64,000 bases of DNA from an uncultured Synechococcales cyanobacterium (GCA_902806435.1 CADCWO010000165.1:36304-100303); one strand, 5' to 3'; shown: positions 27,919 through 38,051, counted from the stretch's first letter. Made by a program: numbers and translations. The notes: generated by a model not told the origin, from the letters alone.

Positions 27919-29790
27919 TTATCGACTACGCTTGAAGGCACTTAGCCATTCACGGACTTGTTCTGCGGCAATATCCATGCTGCCTAAACCAAAGGCTAGA
28001 GCAACTGCAACGGCAATCGCCCCCAGCAATAACCCGAAGGCCAGGTTAACAATGTTACTGGCAATCCCCATCTGTTGCAGAGCCATTGCAGACACTAAAG
28101 CAATGATCGCAATCCGGGCTGTCTGAGCCAGGATATTAGCCTGGTTGGTGCCAGAACTCTCAATTAACCGGAAGGCAAGATTGGCTAAGTAAAGCCCCAC
28201 AGCAAAGACGGCAAGACCAGCCAAAATGCGCCCTAAGATCACAATTAGACCCGTCACAATTGCTGTCAGGGCTGCGAAGCCAAGAACATTAGTTGCTGTG
28301 ACTGTGGCAAATAGCATAATGCCCACCAGGACAATAATGCCAGCAATCTCAGAAGGTGTCTTGGTTGGAACCGTAATGTCTGAGCGAGTCGCAGCGGTGG
28401 AAAACTCCGGCTGAGTAAACCCTGGAGCCTGGCCTCCTAGAGGGCCATTGCTGGGTACGGCCGATCCTGCTGAGAAGCCGGGAGGTACTGTTGGGTCGGT
28501 GATAGGCGCTGCCGTTGGCGGTATGCCGGGGCGTGGTCTGTCTTGCAAGCCCAACCAAGCAAAAACATTGTCAAAGCCGACACTGGTGAGAATGTTGGTC
28601 ACCAAGTCTGCAACGAATTTACCCAGCACGTAAGCAACAGCCAGAATTAAACCGGCGGTGAAAATCAGTGGAATTGCATTTAGTATCTGCTGTAAGACGT
28701 TGCTGGCTGGTCTTGATACAGCATCAAGCTGTAGGGCATTCAGCGCGGCGATCGCTGCCGGGATCAAAATCAAGACGTAGACAATCGTGCCGATTAACCA
28801 AGACAGCCCCCGGCTACCCCTTGTCCGGCCTAAGCCAAATCTGCTACCGATTTGGTCTACGCCAGTTGCCATCAATAGATTGGTAACAATGATCCGGACG
28901 ATTCGGGCCACAAACCAACCTGCTACCCCAATCAATATTGCTGCCAGGATATTAGGGAGGATACCTAAAATCTCATTCAGCAGACCCTGGACTGGTTGGA
29001 GTGTACCTTGTAGCCCTAAAACATTTAAAATCGCAGGCAGGAAGAGGAGAAAGATAAACCAGTACAGTGCATTGCCAAGCGTATCACTCAGAAGAAACGG
29101 CGATGGGCCTCCTGCACTGCTTGAGGGTGAAGCTCCTGGATACTGGGTTCCAGATATTTCAGCCGTGGGCTGGTTGATCTGATTAGAAGTTGTTCCTGGC
29201 GGGACACTGCCAGCTGGCGGTCCCATCTGGCCTGGCGTTCTACCTGAACCACTACCGGCTTGGTTCAGCTTCTCATCTAAGTTAAAAGCGCTTAACCCCC
29301 TGACGAGCAGCAACTTTGATAGGGTCGCAACTATCCAAGCAACCCCCAATAAAATGGCGGCACCACCCAGTTTAGGTAGGAAGGCAAAGATCTGGCTGAG
29401 AAAATCGTTCAGCGGTGCCGAGACGGCAGAAAGCTGAAGTTGATTTAAGAAAGCCACCAGGACAAAGATCATAATCAGCCAAAAGACTGCTGTGGAGATC
29501 CATTTCTCCACATTGATCTCGGGTGCTCCGTCTCGCCTACCTGTGACCGAAGCTGCTAAACGATTATCTATGTTGGTGCGGGATAGCACTCCTTTCACTA
29601 CTGATGCTGCAACAATCGCGATGATCCAACCAATGATCAGAATCAGGATTGCATACAGTAAATTGGGGAGATCCCTGCCCAGTTGATTACCGATATTCTG
29701 AAACGAATTGCCATTCCCGTACTGGGTTTCACTAGTAGCTTGACCCACACGAAAGAGGTGACTGGTGAGATTTTGAAAAGTGTCATTCAT
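27919..29790 (-). CDS. Multi-repeat TM-helix membrane protein (MscS-associated TM_helix family)
   Basis: 623 aa. At least four related units are visible, each with an amphipathic helix, a Gly-rich membrane helix and a short basic/acidic loop: LPNLLYAILILIIGWIIA, FLPKLGGAAILLGVAWIV, ILPNILAAILIGVAGWFVA, AIPLIFTAGLILAVAYVLG. Two further helices follow near the C-terminus. This is the conserved TM-helix repeat (PF05552) often annotated as mechanosensitive channel. Two Pro/Gly/Ser-rich linkers (about 175-230 and 420-470) split it into three blocks. No MscS beta-domain is present, so channel activity is doubtful. Location: cytoplasmic or thylakoid membrane. Confidence 0.82.
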   Translation of the reverse strand: MNDTFQNLTSHLFRVGQATSETQYGNGNSFQNIGNQLGRDLPNLLYAILILIIGWIIAIVAASVVKGVLSRTNIDNRLAASVTGRRDGAPEINVEKWISTAVFWLIMIFVLVAFLNQLQLSAVSAPLNDFLSQIFAFLPKLGGAAILLGVAWIVATLSKLLLVRGLSAFNLDEKLNQAGSGSGRTPGQMGPPAGSVPPGTTSNQINQPTAEISGTQYPGASPSSSAGGPSPFLLSDTLGNALYWFIFLLFLPAILNVLGLQGTLQPVQGLLNEILGILPNILAAILIGVAGWFVARIVRIIVTNLLMATGVDQIGSRFGLGRTRGSRGLSWLIGTIVYVLILIPAAIAALNALQLDAVSRPASNVLQQILNAIPLIFTAGLILAVAYVLGKFVADLVTNILTSVGFDNVFAWLGLQDRPRPGIPPTAAPITDPTVPPGFSAGSAVPSNGPLGGQAPGFTQPEFSTAATRSDITVPTKTPSEIAGIIVLVGIMLFATVTATNVLGFAALTAIVTGLIVILGRILAGLAVFAVGLYLANLAFRLIESSGTNQANILAQTARIAIIALVSAMALQQMGIASNIVNLAFGLLLGAIAVAVALAFGLGSMDIAAEQVREWLSAFKRSR

Positions 29791-30164
29791 TGGCTTCTTG
29801 GGCTAACAATACCTTGTAGTAGTTTGAAGGCCTACATAACCTTAAGCCAGATTAGCTTCACAAACTAAGACGGCTAGGAGTGAGACAATAGGCAATACTT
29901 AAACAGTCTGCCGCTCCCGATAATTTATGTGACATGAATAGCACAAATCCTAGACCATGAGTAGCACGAAGCTTCCCCCTTTAGGCTGAAATTCAATAAA
30001 AACTTGATTATCTTCTTGATTTTGGAATTTACCCCTAGAAATGTCTAGCTTTCGTGACCCAAGTCCCCTCAAGTTACTAAAGCTCCAATTAACTAGGTCT
30101 AAAAATTGCCTAACCTATCTCAACGTCTCTGGTTAGTCGAGACTGAAAACACCTGGATTCAATC
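29791..30164. other. 374-bp divergent promoter region
   Basis: Between the TM-helix repeat gene (reverse) and rsmI (forward). An imperfect direct repeat (CATGAATAGCAC near 29934, CATGAGTAGCAC near 29957) is the only pattern seen. No small gene or RNA is supported. Confidence 0.55.
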
Positions 30165-31019
30165 ATGAATGTACAAGCTGGGACACTTTATATTGTGGGA
30201 ACCCCAATCGGCAACCTGGAAGACATGAGCTTCCGGGCTGTTCGGGTTTTAAAGAGCGTAGATAGAATTGCGGCTGAAGACACCCGCCACACCGCTAAGT
30301 TACTCCAGCACTTCCAAATCGCTACACCGCAAGTCAGCTACCACGAGCATAATAGTCAAACCCGCATACCAGAACTGTTGCAGTGGCTAGGTCAAGGTCA
30401 GTCGATTGCCTTAGTGAGCGATGCCGGAATGCCGGGAATTTCTGATCCCGGTGGCGAACTTGTTCAAGCCTGCACTGAGCAAGGAATTAGCGTTGTTCCC
30501 ATTTCAGGCCCAAGTGCCGTAATTACTGCTCTGGTTGCGGCTGGCTTACCGACGGAGCGCTTTGTCTTTGAAGGCTTTTTACCCCCAAAAGGGCAAACCC
30601 GACGCGATCTCTTGGAAGCTTTGCAAACGGAGTCGCGCACGGTAGTCCTCTACGAATCCCCCCACCGGCTGCGGCAAACCTTGCAAGACTTGGCCGCAAT
30701 TTTAGGCGACGATCGCGCGATTGTCCTGGCGCGGGAACTGACTAAATTGCACGAGGAGTTTTGGCGTGGCCCGATCAAGTCAGCGATCGCTGACTACACC
30801 CACCGCGACCCTCAGGGAGAATTTACCCTCGTAATTGCTGGTGTCACTCGTATTCAGCCCCTCCTGTCAGAAGCGGCCCTGAAAGCTGAGCTAGAAAATC
30901 TCCTAGAACAGGGACTTTCTCGCTCTCAGGCCAGTCGCCAGCTAGCCCAGCAAACCCCTCTATCACGGCGCCAGATTTACCAGCTTGCCTTGACAGTCAC
31001 GCCCCAGCCTCCAATCTAG
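30165..31019 (+). CDS. rsmI: 16S rRNA (cytidine(1402)-2'-O)-methyltransferase
   Basis: 284 aa. RsmI methylates the ribose of C1402 in the decoding centre using S-adenosylmethionine. The tetrapyrrole-methylase-like fold shows LYIVGTPIGNLEDMSFRAVR at the start, AAEDTRHTAKLL, LVSDAGMPGISDPGGELV and VPISGPSAVITALVAAGLP. The C-terminal domain ends in LSRSQASRQLAQQTPLSRRQ, the helix-turn-helix-like tail of this family. Full length and monocistronic. Confidence 0.95.
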   Translation: MNVQAGTLYIVGTPIGNLEDMSFRAVRVLKSVDRIAAEDTRHTAKLLQHFQIATPQVSYHEHNSQTRIPELLQWLGQGQSIALVSDAGMPGISDPGGELVQACTEQGISVVPISGPSAVITALVAAGLPTERFVFEGFLPPKGQTRRDLLEALQTESRTVVLYESPHRLRQTLQDLAAILGDDRAIVLARELTKLHEEFWRGPIKSAIADYTHRDPQGEFTLVIAGVTRIQPLLSEAALKAELENLLEQGLSRSQASRQLAQQTPLSRRQIYQLALTVTPQPPI

Positions 31020-31233
31020 AGCCCTCCAACGAAAAGTAGTCTCTTACTCCAGCCCAGTTTTGTCCTCTGCTAAACTCTTTCAACCGATTTGCCAGGGCGG
31101 TATAGACAAAAATACGGGGTTCACCCTGAAACAAGTGGGACAGTTAAGCTTGCCTTAAATCCAATCCAGGCCGCTTCAAAAGCATTAACGGTAATGAGAA
31201 GCTGAAGATTTGTTCATTCGTCTAGGTCAAGCA

Positions 31234-31842
31234 ATGGAGTTGTTCAATCATTTGTGGGTGCCTGGGATATCGATGCCGGAGAAAATCGTTCGCTCAATTT
31301 TGGTTTATTTTTTTCTTTTGATGGTCCTTCGTTTGGGCGGCAAGCGAGAACTGGGCCAAATGAATGGCTTTGATCTTGTTGTGTTACTGATGCTTTCCAA
31401 CGCCGTGCAAAATGCGATTATTGGCAACGACAACTCGCCGCTGGGCGGCATGATTGGTGCGGTAGCCTTATTAGTAACGGACTATTTAGTTGTCCGGTTT
31501 CCCTACCGCTATCCCAGCGTGCAGCAACTGGTGGAAGGTAAGCCAACCCTTTTGATCAGTAACGGTCAAATTATTCCAGAACCCTTAGTGGCAGAAGGCA
31601 TTACGCAGAACCCTTAGTGGCAGAAGGCATTACGGAAGCGTAATTCTGAACCAGCTTGCGCCGCCAAGGGTTTGACCATCTCTCGGAAGTTAAGGCCGCT
31701 ATCTTAGAAATAAGTGGCAACCTGACCGTTGAGCCTCAACATCCGACGCCAGGTGAGGACAACCAAATCTTTGCTTGACCGGCTAGAGCGTATAGAGGCA
31801 GCCTTAGGTTTGCTCACTCAGTGCCTAGGCCCCAATCGCTAA
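31234..31842 (+). pseudogene. DUF421/YetF-family membrane protein, decayed
   Basis: The N-terminal part is intact (ATG 31234; IVRSILVYFFLLMVLRLGG, KRELGQMNGFDLVVLLMLSN, about three membrane segments, then VEGKPTLLISNGQIIPEP), as in the YetF/DUF421 family. A 29-bp tandem duplication (31577-31634) then shifts the frame and produces a stop at 31615-31617. Beyond it the family C-terminus is still readable in another frame (SLRRQGFDHLSEVKAAILE) behind TAA and TGA stops. The last piece (DRLERIEAALGLLTQ) has returned to the first frame. At least two frameshifts and two in-frame stops make this a pseudogene; a shortened 127-aa product could still be made. Confidence 0.85.
31577..31634 (+). repeat. 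29-bp perfect tandem duplication inside the DUF421 gene
   Basis: Two identical 29-bp units, 31577-31605 and 31606-31634, each beginning CAGAACCCTTAGTGG and ending GGCATTACG. The length is not a multiple of three, so the copy shifts the frame. Absence of any mismatch suggests a recent event. Confidence 0.95.
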
Positions 31843-31923
31843 GTCCACCGAGAAACCTGCTTTGAAGGTTCCTGGCACAATAAAGCTAGTGAGTTTGATT
31901 GATCTGTATCGTTACTCGTTGCC

Positions 31924-32889
31924 ATGACAGCTGACTCAAAGTCTTCTCATCCTCTCCGACTAACAGCAAAAAGCTCAGCCGATACCTGGAATTGGAAAGG
32001 CTTCCCGATTCACTATCAGTTTGCAGGTAGTCAGGGACCTCCTGTGGTTCTGGTGCATGGCTTTGGTGCTTCCAGTGGCCACTGGCGCAAGAATATTCCA
32101 GTCCTAGCAGCGATCGCACGTGTCTATGCCATTGACCTGATTGGCTTTGGTGCGTCTGCTAAACCTGCTCCGGGTCCGTTCGCACCCGCTGAGCACGTTG
32201 AATATTCCTTTGAAACTTGGGGGCAACAGATTGCTGATTTTTGCCGAGAGGTAGTGGGGGAACCTGCTTTTGTGGTGGGTAACTCCATTGGTTGTATTGC
32301 GGCAATGCAGGCAGCGGTATATGCGCCGCAATTCGTTTTGAGCATGGCTTTAATCAATTGCTCCTTACGCCTTCTACACGATCGCAAGCGGGCGGGCTTA
32401 CCTTGGTATCGCCGGATCGGTGCCCCGATTGTCCAGAGGATTTTGACTTTTAAGCCGATCGGCAAGCTCTTTTTCAACCAACTGGCGAACCCCTCTACTG
32501 TCCGCAAAATTTTGCGCCAAGCCTATAAGCACCCAGAGGTTATCACAGATGAACTCGTTGACCTACTCCTGGCACCTGCCCGTGATCCGGGAGCTGTGGA
32601 TGTGTTTTTGGCCTTTACTCGCTACTCTCAAGGTCCTTTACCGGAGGATTTGCTGGCGGTTTTACCTTGCCCTGCCCTACTGCTGTGGGGAACAGACGAT
32701 CCTTGGGAACCAATCGCGATCGCCCGCCAAGAGCTAAGTCACTTTCCTGTCGTGGAGGACTTTGTTCCATTAGAAGGCTTGGGCCACTGCCCTCAGGATG
32801 AGGCTCCAGAGGTCGTGAACCCAATTTTAAAAGATTGGATTCTCAAAAAATCTACGGAGGCTTTCTCACCCCAATCAGTTGCACCTTAG
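31924..32889 (+). CDS. Alpha/beta hydrolase
   Basis: 321 aa. The alpha/beta-hydrolase fold is plain: VVLVHGFGASSGHWRKN (oxyanion loop), IDLIGFGASAKP, the nucleophile elbow VVGNSIGCIAAMQA (Ser), an acid in LLLWGTDDPWEP and the catalytic His in LEGLGHCPQDEAPEVV. The N-terminal segment TWNWKGFPIHYQFAGSQGPP is common in cyanobacterial members related to plastid hydrolases that act on chlorophyll-derived or lipid esters. The substrate here is unknown. It follows the DUF421 pseudogene by about 80 bp and is probably transcribed on its own. Confidence 0.88.
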   Translation: MTADSKSSHPLRLTAKSSADTWNWKGFPIHYQFAGSQGPPVVLVHGFGASSGHWRKNIPVLAAIARVYAIDLIGFGASAKPAPGPFAPAEHVEYSFETWGQQIADFCREVVGEPAFVVGNSIGCIAAMQAAVYAPQFVLSMALINCSLRLLHDRKRAGLPWYRRIGAPIVQRILTFKPIGKLFFNQLANPSTVRKILRQAYKHPEVITDELVDLLLAPARDPGAVDVFLAFTRYSQGPLPEDLLAVLPCPALLLWGTDDPWEPIAIARQELSHFPVVEDFVPLEGLGHCPQDEAPEVVNPILKDWILKKSTEAFSPQSVAP

Positions 32890-33231
32890 CCAACTTACAA
32901 GCGATAAGTTTAGGGCAAAGCCCAAAGCGATAAAGGGACTGATGCCGTGACAGCCGAATCCACAACTAGGCTGAGCAGTCACTGAAAGCGCTGAGGTGAT
33001 GGCGGTAACAAATGAGCAATCTAGATCCTCTTGCCTCGGTCATTTTTTGTCGCAAACCGTTGAAACCTAGCCTTGGCATCTTTGCAGAAAAACTAACTAG
33101 AGCTGTCTCTCAACGCATAGGATGTAATTAATCAACTCTAGCAGTGAGAGATGTGATGGTTGGCCAACCAAAACTGTCTGTAGAAGCTAGTTGGAGGGTT
33201 AGCTTCAAAACCCTACTCTCGCAGGTGACAA
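32890..33231. other. 342-bp intergenic region with a 14-bp palindrome
   Basis: Upstream of the sensor kinase. It contains a perfect 14-bp palindrome, TGGTTGGCCAACCA, at 33157-33170, about 60 bp before the kinase start, which could be a regulator site. No gene is supported. Confidence 0.55.
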
Positions 33232-34884
33232 ATGCTGAATGAAACCCATCCTGCATCCCTCCGTTATGGGGTTGCCATTCTAGCGTTTATCCTGGCCCTA
33301 CTCCTGAAGCTGCTATTAGATCCGCTGATCGAAACAGATACTCCTTTTTTGACATTATTTGCTGCCGTAACCATTAGTGCCTGGTTTGGTGGCACAGGGC
33401 CTGGATTGCTCACTACGGCCTTATCTGCTTTAGCAAGCGACTACTTTTTTCTATCCCCATCCAAATTGCTCGTGGGCCAGAGCTTAGGGCAAAATTTGCC
33501 TTTGGGCTTGTTTGTCTTAGAAGGAGTGTTGATTACTTCACTGAGCTCATCTCTACATACGGCGAGGCAACGAGCTGAAGCCAGCAAACGGAAAGCCCAG
33601 CGCCACCAGGAAGACTTACGTCAAAGCGAAGAACGTTACCGTCTGTTAGTTGAAGGGATTAGAGATTACGCGATCTACATGCTTGACCCTGAGGGGCATG
33701 TTGTGAGTTGGAATACGGGGGCGGAACGGATCCACGGATATAGAGCAGAGGAAGTGCTCGGTCAGCATTTTGCCATGTTTTACCCTAGGGAAGAACAGGA
33801 GGGAAACTTGCCGGATCATGAGCTTCGGCTGGCAAATCAGTCGGGGCATTTTGAAAAGACCGGGCTGCACTTACGCAAAGATGGGACCCGCTTTTGGGCT
33901 GAGATTGTCATTACAACACTGCAAGAGCCGGGCGATCAGTATGGTAGCGCTAGCAACCTGCGAGGCTATGCCAAGCTGACGCGAGATATTACTGAACGCA
34001 AGCAAACTGAGGAAGCACTTCAGTCACGCGCAACTGAATTGACTCGAACAACCCAGAAGTTAGCGCGTACAGCGACCAACTTGGAAAAGCGCAACCATGA
34101 ACTTGACCAGTTTGCCTACGTTCTGTCCCATGATCTTAAAGCGCCCCTGCGGGCGATCTCTAACCTTTCTCAGTGGATTGAAGAAGACCTAATTGCTGAG
34201 GGAGCACCCCAGATGGATGCAGATACCCAGCACCATATGAATCTGCTGCGGGGTCGCGTCCACCGGATGGAAGCCCTAATTGATGCAGCACTCCAGTACT
34301 CCCGTGTGGGGCGAGTTGAGACAGCGGTGACCAGGGTGGACGTTGAAGCTTTACTCCAAGAAGTGATTGCTTCCCTAGATCCACCTTCTGAATTTGTGAT
34401 TGAAATTGGGCCGGGAATGCCCACATTGAAGGCGGAGCGCTTACGCCTGCAACAAGTCTTTGTCAATTTGATTGGTAATGCGATCAAGCACCGTTCTACG
34501 CACGAACTAAAGAGCGGACTACTCTCTGAGCCACCCTCTTCCTCTGCTAGCGATCTGGCCAGAGAACCAGGCAGTAGTATGGCAGGAACCTCCCCTCAGC
34601 CAGGATGGGTACAGGTATCGGTGCTAGAGAAAGGTGATTTCTACGAGTTTAGTGTCGCAGATAACGGGCCTGGAATTGCACCGCGCTACCACGAGAAAGT
34701 GTTTGGTATCTTCCAAACCTTAGAAGCCCGAGACAAGGTAGAGAACGCAGGGCTTGGCTTGGCTCTAGCAAAAAAAATTGTCGAAAGCAAAGGGGGAACT
34801 ATCCGTCTGGAATCGCAAGTAGGCCAGGGAGCAACGTTTCGCTTTACTTGGCCGAAGCGCCCTCCAAAAGCTGAAGCGTGGTAG
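33232..34884 (+). CDS. PAS-domain sensor histidine kinase with DUF4118 membrane domain
   Basis: 550 aa. An N-terminal four-helix membrane block (residues about 10-110; TISAWFGGTGPGLLTTALSA) is of the DUF4118 type found in KdpD. A PAS/PAC domain follows (about 128-265; YRLLVEGIRDYAIYMLDPEG), then a coiled coil, the HisKA dimerisation helix with the phospho-acceptor His300 (SHDLKAPLRAISNL) and an HATPase_c domain (NLIGNAIKHRS, VADNGPGI, GLGLALAKKIVESKGG). The C-terminal half resembles kinases that follow phytochromes, but no bilin-binding domain is present. No response regulator is adjacent; a 36-aa ORF and a GGDEF-EAL gene come next on the same strand. Confidence 0.93.
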   Translation: MLNETHPASLRYGVAILAFILALLLKLLLDPLIETDTPFLTLFAAVTISAWFGGTGPGLLTTALSALASDYFFLSPSKLLVGQSLGQNLPLGLFVLEGVLITSLSSSLHTARQRAEASKRKAQRHQEDLRQSEERYRLLVEGIRDYAIYMLDPEGHVVSWNTGAERIHGYRAEEVLGQHFAMFYPREEQEGNLPDHELRLANQSGHFEKTGLHLRKDGTRFWAEIVITTLQEPGDQYGSASNLRGYAKLTRDITERKQTEEALQSRATELTRTTQKLARTATNLEKRNHELDQFAYVLSHDLKAPLRAISNLSQWIEEDLIAEGAPQMDADTQHHMNLLRGRVHRMEALIDAALQYSRVGRVETAVTRVDVEALLQEVIASLDPPSEFVIEIGPGMPTLKAERLRLQQVFVNLIGNAIKHRSTHELKSGLLSEPPSSSASDLAREPGSSMAGTSPQPGWVQVSVLEKGDFYEFSVADNGPGIAPRYHEKVFGIFQTLEARDKVENAGLGLALAKKIVESKGGTIRLESQVGQGATFRFTWPKRPPKAEAW

Positions 34885-35129
34885 CCAACATCCTAAATTT
34901 TCTAGGCAACTGCTCCATGAGGTGGAGGTCACTCCCAAATGAATAGGTGGGGGAACTCTACCTGTCTCCGTAGCCCTCTCTGGCACAGCTGAATCTGTCC
35001 GTAGTTTCTCCTAACCCTTGTGAGGTCTAGATCTTGAGACTTGCGGTATCACTGACGCCAATCGCTTGGGTTGCTTTTTAACCTGGGGATAGCAGGCAAT
35101 AGCCTTCTTGAGCTGAGTGAGGAGTTGAA

Positions 35130-35240
35130 ATGGAGTCTGTCTCTAGAAACTGGCTACCAATACTGATCGCCATCGGGGCCTCAGCCCTTACCCCATTGCT
35201 AAAGCTTCTCTGGACCAACGGCTACCTTGGAGGAGCATAG
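35130..35240 (+). CDS. 36-aa putative small membrane protein
   Basis: ATG 35130 is preceded by GAGGAG at good spacing. The product has one hydrophobic helix (NWLPILIAIGASALTPLLKL) and a short polar tail. Its stop codon directly abuts the GTG start of the GGDEF-EAL gene, and its last codons carry the GGAGGA ribosome-binding site of that gene, so the two are positioned for translational coupling. No family recognised. It may be a leader that couples translation, or a small membrane partner. Confidence 0.55.
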   Translation: MESVSRNWLPILIAIGASALTPLLKLLWTNGYLGGA

Positions 35241-38051
35241 GTGATGAAAAACCTGCCAAAAACAATCGGTCTGGCGCGGCGCTTAGCTGATCGACTCCTC
35301 CCTTTAACACTGGTGATTGGGTTTTTAATCAGTGTTGGATTTCCGGCCGCCTACTACGTTCTTGAGTGCAGTGCCTTACAGCGAACGGCAACAATTTATG
35401 CCACACAGATGGCGGAGACGCTTCAAGGCTCAGCTCTCGAAACCCCAACACTCTGGAAGAATCAGCCCCAAGAGTATAGCCAGGTTCCCGCTGATTGGCT
35501 ACCGGAAGAATTGGTTAACATTGAAGTTCTGGATGCGACAGGACAGCCGGCTGGCCATAACCATAAAACCCAAGAGATGCAAGCTTGGGGGAATCGTTTT
35601 GTCTTTAAGGGGCCTGCTGCCATCGCTGCCAATCGCCGTAAAATTGGCAAAGTCCAGGCTGGCATGTCTCACCGCCAGCTGTTAGAGACCACCTTTATCC
35701 TCCTGCTCGTTTGTACTACCATCGCGGCTAGTCTTGCCGCCTTGATTTACTTCTTCCCCATCAAGATTGTCCGGGGGGCGGAAGCGCAGCTCCAAAAAAT
35801 GATTGAGGCGGTTCAAGCCAGTAGTAATGAGAGCGATCGCCTAGCCAGTTGTGCCCAAGCTTCAGAGCAGCGGTTCCGTAATCTTGTCCATGGGCTCGAC
35901 GTGATCGTTTGGGAAGGTGACCTTAAAACCTTCACCTTCACCTTTGTCAGTCAACGAGTGGAAGAGATTCTGGGTTACCCGATTCAAAGATGGCTCACAG
36001 AACCAGGTTTCTTTCTCAACCTCGTCTATCCTGAGGACCATGAGCAGTTCCAAGCCCTGTGCCGGGAGTTCATCCAGGAAGGAAGGGCCTATAGTCTTGA
36101 ATATCGGATAACGGCAGCAGATGGCCGCTTGGTATGGGTGTGCGACACCTTTTATGTGGTTCGTGACCACACGGATCAGGTAACCCAGTTTCGTGGTGTG
36201 ATGGTGGATATTACTGACCGGAAGCAAGCCGAGTCAGAACTTCAGCGGTCGCTTTCGCTACTACGGGCAACGATTGAATCAACGGCTGACGGTATTCTTG
36301 CTGTTGATGATTTGGGCAAGATAGTCAGTTTCAACCAAAAGTTTGCCCAGATGTGGCAGATCCCTGAGCCTATTTTGACAGCACAGGACGACGGCCAAGC
36401 CTGGGCGTTCATCCTTGACCAGTTAAAAGACCCAGAAGGCTTTCTCACCAAAATCCAGGAGCTGCACAGTCAACCAGATGCAGAAGGCTACGATATTTTT
36501 GAATTTAAAGATGGCAGGGTATTCGAGCGATATTCTCTCCCGCAGCGCCTTGGGGGAGAAAGCATTGGTAGAGTGTTGAGCTTTCCAGATATCACGGAGC
36601 GTAAAGTTGCTGAGGAGCAGCTACGGCACGATGCCTGTCATGATGCGCTTACGGGCTTACCAAACCGCGCTTTCTTTATCAACTGTTTAGAACGGGCGAT
36701 CGGGCGAAGTCAGCGTCAAGGCGGGAATTCTGGGTCCTATTTATTTGCGGTGCTGTTTCTCGATCTTGATCGCTTTAAGGTGATCAATGATAGTCTCGGT
36801 CACCTGATCGGGGATCAACTCTTAATTGCGATCGCTCGCCGCTTAGAAGCTTGTCTCCGTCCAGGTGATCTGGTGGCACGGCTGGGGGGGGATGAATTTA
36901 CAATTTTGTTGGAGAACATTACCGATCCTAACGAAGCAACTCTTGTCGCGGAGCAAATTCAAGGGTCACTAGCATTACCTTTTGATCTTGATGGACAGGA
37001 AGTCTTTACCACTGCCAGTATTGGCATCTCCTTGAGTGATACAAGTGAACCAGGTGACTTGCTTCGGGATGCGGATACGGCGATGTATCGTGCCAAGAAA
37101 TATGGTAAAGCTCACTATGAGGTATTTGTTCAAGGAATGCACCAAGATGTGTTGGTCGCCCTCGAGTTAAAAAATGACCTGCGGCGAGCAATTGATCGTC
37201 AAGAACTTCAGGTTTATTACCAGCCAATTGTATCGCTACAAACCAACCAGATCACTGGTCTAGAAGCTTTACTCCGTTAACAGCACCCAGAAGGAAAGCT
37301 AGTTTATCCGGCTGACTTCATCTCAGTCGCTGAAGAAACCGGATTGATGATTCCGATTGGCGACTGGGTACTGCATGAAGCCTGCCGTCAGGTACAGGCC
37401 TGGCAGACCCAATTTCCAGCTTTTTCACAACTACCTGTCAGTGTCAATGTTACAAGTAAACAATTTTCGCAACTCCATCTGAGCGGGTCCATTTCCCACG
37501 CTTTAGGGGCTAGCTCTTTAAATGCATCCAGCCTGAAACTGGAGATCACCGAAACCTGCCTGCTGGAAAATACTGCATCTGCGACCGCCACCCTTTCCAA
37601 GTTAGGTGCTTTAGGGATTCAGTTGGTAATTGATGACTTTGGTACGGGCTACTCCTCTTTGAGTTACCTTCATCGCTTTCCCGTTAGTGGCTTGAAGATC
37701 GATCACTCCTTTGTCAACCGGATGGAGAATAAGGGGACGCCAGAGACACTGTGTGAACGCATCTACAAGGCTCAGGGAGCGCGACCACCAGGAGTTGCGA
37801 GCTCAATTATTCAAGCAATCGTCACCCTTGCTCACAGCTTGGGGATGGAGGTAACCGCAGAAGGGGTAGAAACGGCACAGCAACTACTACAACTCAAGCA
37901 CCTAGGATGTGAACAGGGGCAGGGATATTTCTTTTCTCAACCAGTAACCTCGGAAGTGGCAGAAGCATTGTTGGCCGCAAACCAACTAGGAGAAATTTCC
38001 CCTAGCAGGCAAGGCTTAGTCTTATCTGCTTTGAGCTGTCATGCAGCTTGA
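35241..38051 (+). pseudogene. PAS-PAS-GGDEF-EAL cyclic-di-GMP protein interrupted by an in-frame TAA
   Basis: One continuous frame of 937 codons is broken by TAA 37278-37280. The first product would be 679 aa: two membrane helices (about 16-36, 150-172), two PAS domains (about 215-330, 340-455), and a GGDEF cyclase with intact GGDEF (549-553) and an RxxD inhibitory site five residues before it. The EAL domain begins (ITGLEALLR), then meets TAA exactly where the family has Trp in LLRW. The rest of EAL continues in frame to 38051 (IDDFGTGYSSLSYLHRF, VTAEGVET). The free-standing rest would lack the EAL glutamate. A roughly 20-residue insert near 37720-37790 is unusual. The cyclase may still work; phosphodiesterase should be lost unless the stop is read through. 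Confidence 0.85.
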
